From CAWBRT01 sp963791145 (GTDB lineage: Bacteria > Acidobacteriota > Terriglobia > Terriglobales > Acidobacteriaceae): 64,000 bases of DNA. The notes under the pieces were generated by a model, which made no database searches, was not told the DNA's origin, and worked only from the letters and a program-made list of their open reading frames with translations. The stretch's first letter is position 1, and every line of letters starts with the position of its first letter. Location: NCBI GenBank assembly GCA_963791145.1, contig CAWBRT010000008.1:62001-126000 (forward strand), read 5' to 3'. Positions 62,613 through 64,000 of this stretch are shown in pieces. A program made the position numbers and the translations under genes.

Positions 62613-62633
62613 ACTCCTGCCTTGCGCAGGAGT
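62613..62633 (+). terminator. Hairpin directly after mcrC
   Basis: ACTCCTGC and GCAGGAGT form a perfect 8-bp stem with a five-base loop, starting four bases after the stop. No T-run follows, so it may be a processing or weak termination signal. Confidence 0.45.
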
Positions 62634-63304
62634 TGGCGAGTTCGCGGTGCTCGTTCAGTGCTCCTTGAACTGCTCCCGGTCCCCGTTCTGGCCGGTCGCA
62701 ATGTCACCGTACTCCCGCCTGATCCGCCAACCCTGAGTGGCGGCGATGCGCGGAGCTGGTCAAGCTGATTCTGGTTGCCCTAAGTGTCGGTCGAGCTGCG
62801 GCAGTAGATCGCGATGTCCGCGGCAACCGACTACCGGCTAGCGGATGTTACCGGGTCACAAAAACGGACGATTTTGTGAGCGGGAAGCTGCGAACGGTAA
62901 ACCGCTGTTCCGCCAGGGTCGGCTCCGGCGGATTCTGGCCCCGTTTTTGAGAGACGTCTCCTTTGGGACTATCGGCGAAAGCGAAAATAAGTGTGTCGCG
63001 GGATGCCGGAAGCATCACTAAGGTGATGTTCGACCTGTTTCCCCGCGCCGTAAGCACCCTAGTGCCACTTACGCGCGACTCATCATTGACAAGCATGCGG
63101 TATCCAGGAAGTACACGCAGATTATCGAGTGCATTATTCCGGCGACCTTTTGGCTACCTTGGCCGTCGCAGGCGCGGCAACAATCCTATTTATCACCAAT
63201 AACTTGAACTTATTTCAGATTGTTCTTGCAGAACGAAAAGGAACTGGCTATTCTCCGCTCAAAACACTAGGGGCGAAATACATCTATCTGGTTTAATACC
63301 CATC
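62634..63304. other. Gene-free region
   Basis: About 670 bases with no recognisable gene. A minus-strand frame at 62848-63096 gives a short protein-like sequence (VNDESRVSGTRVLTARGNRS) without a known family. The AT-rich end (63180-63300) probably holds the promoter of the iron-sulfur gene. Confidence 0.45.
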
Positions 63305-64000
63305 ATGGAACCACTGAGCAGAGACGACCATGAAAGAGCATTCCATTCGGCCAAGAAGCCGGACGTAGTCCTAAGGCAGCAACTGCCGGTCCGCTACCAT
63401 GTAGAGGACTGCGACATAAACAACCGGCCGCGCCGCTTCTTGCAGGCGTTCGCCTCCATTCTGAAGCACACGAACTACCGGCTCGCCTTGGACCACTACG
63501 TCCGGGTCAGCGCCAAGTGCGCGCGCTGCACCACCAAGTGCCAGATCTACCTGGCCACGGGCGACACCCGCGACATCCCGTGCTACCGCTCGGAGTTGTT
63601 GTTGTCCGTATATCGCCGCCACTTCACGCCTTCCGGATCGCTGCGGGCCAGGATATTGGGAGACCCCGGACTGACGGCCGAGGCGGTGCAGGAGATGGCC
63701 GATTCTTTCTACAACTGCACTGCTTGCCGGCGCTGTCACTTCGAGTGTCCGATGGGAATCGATCATGGCCTGATTGCCCACCTGGGACGATACATCCTCT
63801 CGGAGATCGGAATCGCCCCGCGCGCTTCGGTGGTCAGTATCCGCGAGCAGTTGACCGGCGCCAGCGGCAACACCTCCGCCGTGCCTGTGGCCGCGCTGGT
63901 GGACACCCTGGAGTTTCTCAGCGAGGAAATCAAGGAAGGCATCGGTATCGACGTTCCGTTCCCCGTCGATCAGGAGGAGGCCGAGTACCTCTTCTTCCCC
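63305..64000 (+). CDS. Iron-sulfur oxidoreductase, HdrD/DsrK-like (partial, runs off the right edge)
   Basis: At least 232 residues. Two cysteine clusters are visible: KCARCTTKCQIY with a further Cys (DIPCYRSEL), and YNCTACRRCHFECPMGIDH, a classic 4Fe-4S ferredoxin motif. The layout resembles iron-sulfur subunits of HdrD, DsrK, GlpC or TmcB type, which pass electrons between membrane quinol or cytochrome partners and cytosolic carriers. The CCG domains would lie beyond the window. ATG 63305 has no clear ribosome site. Confidence 0.75.
   Translation, partial: MEPLSRDDHERAFHSAKKPDVVLRQQLPVRYHVEDCDINNRPRRFLQAFASILKHTNYRLALDHYVRVSAKCARCTTKCQIYLATGDTRDIPCYRSELLLSVYRRHFTPSGSLRARILGDPGLTAEAVQEMADSFYNCTACRRCHFECPMGIDHGLIAHLGRYILSEIGIAPRASVVSIREQLTGASGNTSAVPVAALVDTLEFLSEEIKEGIGIDVPFPVDQEEAEYLFFP

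Noticed and set aside
62848..63096. Minus-strand 82-codon frame after mcrC
   Set aside because: The composition is protein-like but there is no known domain, partner or start signal.
1..64000. CRISPR arrays, tRNA or rRNA genes, prophage, replication origin
   Set aside because: No regularly spaced repeats, cloverleaf genes, rRNA sequence, phage structural genes or DnaA-box clusters were seen on reading.

Overview
The window (about 58-60% GC by eye, no rRNA, tRNA or CRISPR array seen) looks like a chromosomal contig of a soil or sediment bacterium, most likely Acidobacteriota. This is inferred from secreted Ig-like/MBG-repeat proteins, an ExeA-type ATPase fused to a TonB C-terminus, TolC/HlyD/EmrB and TolC/MFP/RND efflux operons, and an ECF sigma factor fused to a zinc-finger anti-sigma domain. 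Several conserved genes carry frameshifts with well preserved protein on both sides. This is either real decay or indel error in a metagenome assembly.

Layout. 1-2.2 kb: a multi-domain sensor kinase running off the left edge. 2.6-9.7 kb (minus strand): a seven-gene sugar operon made of a CUT1 ABC importer, a PfkB kinase, a YihT-like aldolase and a zinc dehydrogenase, with a divergent 2-hydroxyacid dehydrogenase. 11-15.7 kb: a TolC-EmrA-EmrB type exporter. 15.8-18.6 kb: a MalY/PatB aminotransferase and an APC permease. 19-24.8 kb: ATP-grasp ligase, GT4 glycosyltransferase, LarA-like racemase, ComA and ComB, closed by a clear terminator. 25-28.2 kb: secreted repeat and propeller-like proteins. 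28.3-35.8 kb: ExeA-TonB fusion, MFS, GlpD, MgtC/DUF4010. 36-40.2 kb: a split UxaA-family lyase resembling SuyAB, an iron alcohol dehydrogenase and an ABM protein among several gene remnants. 40.6-42.6 kb: IS481 debris, a frameshifted DUF5714 gene and a methyltransferase. 43-46 kb: a copZ-copA-csoR copper operon with a visible CsoR-type operator. 46-51.2 kb: a NifX-like / DUF5320 / sigma-54 activator cluster. 53-60 kb: an ECF factor and an RND efflux operon with a broken pump gene. 60.7-62.6 kb: a 5'-truncated mcrB with mcrC. The right edge enters an HdrD/DsrK-like iron-sulfur protein.

The most interesting theme is organosulfonate chemistry at three places: a kinase/aldolase pair resembling the sulfofructose kinase and sulfofructose-phosphate aldolase of sulfoglycolysis (about 4-5.5 kb), ComA and ComB, which together make sulfolactate (about 23-25 kb), and a two-subunit UxaA protein with the architecture of sulfolactate sulfo-lyase (about 36-37.6 kb). 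The 19-24.8 kb cluster, which pairs sulfolactate synthesis with a nickel-pincer type racemase, an ATP-grasp ligase and a glycosyltransferase, does not match any pathway I know and is the best candidate for an undescribed system. All substrate assignments are inferences.
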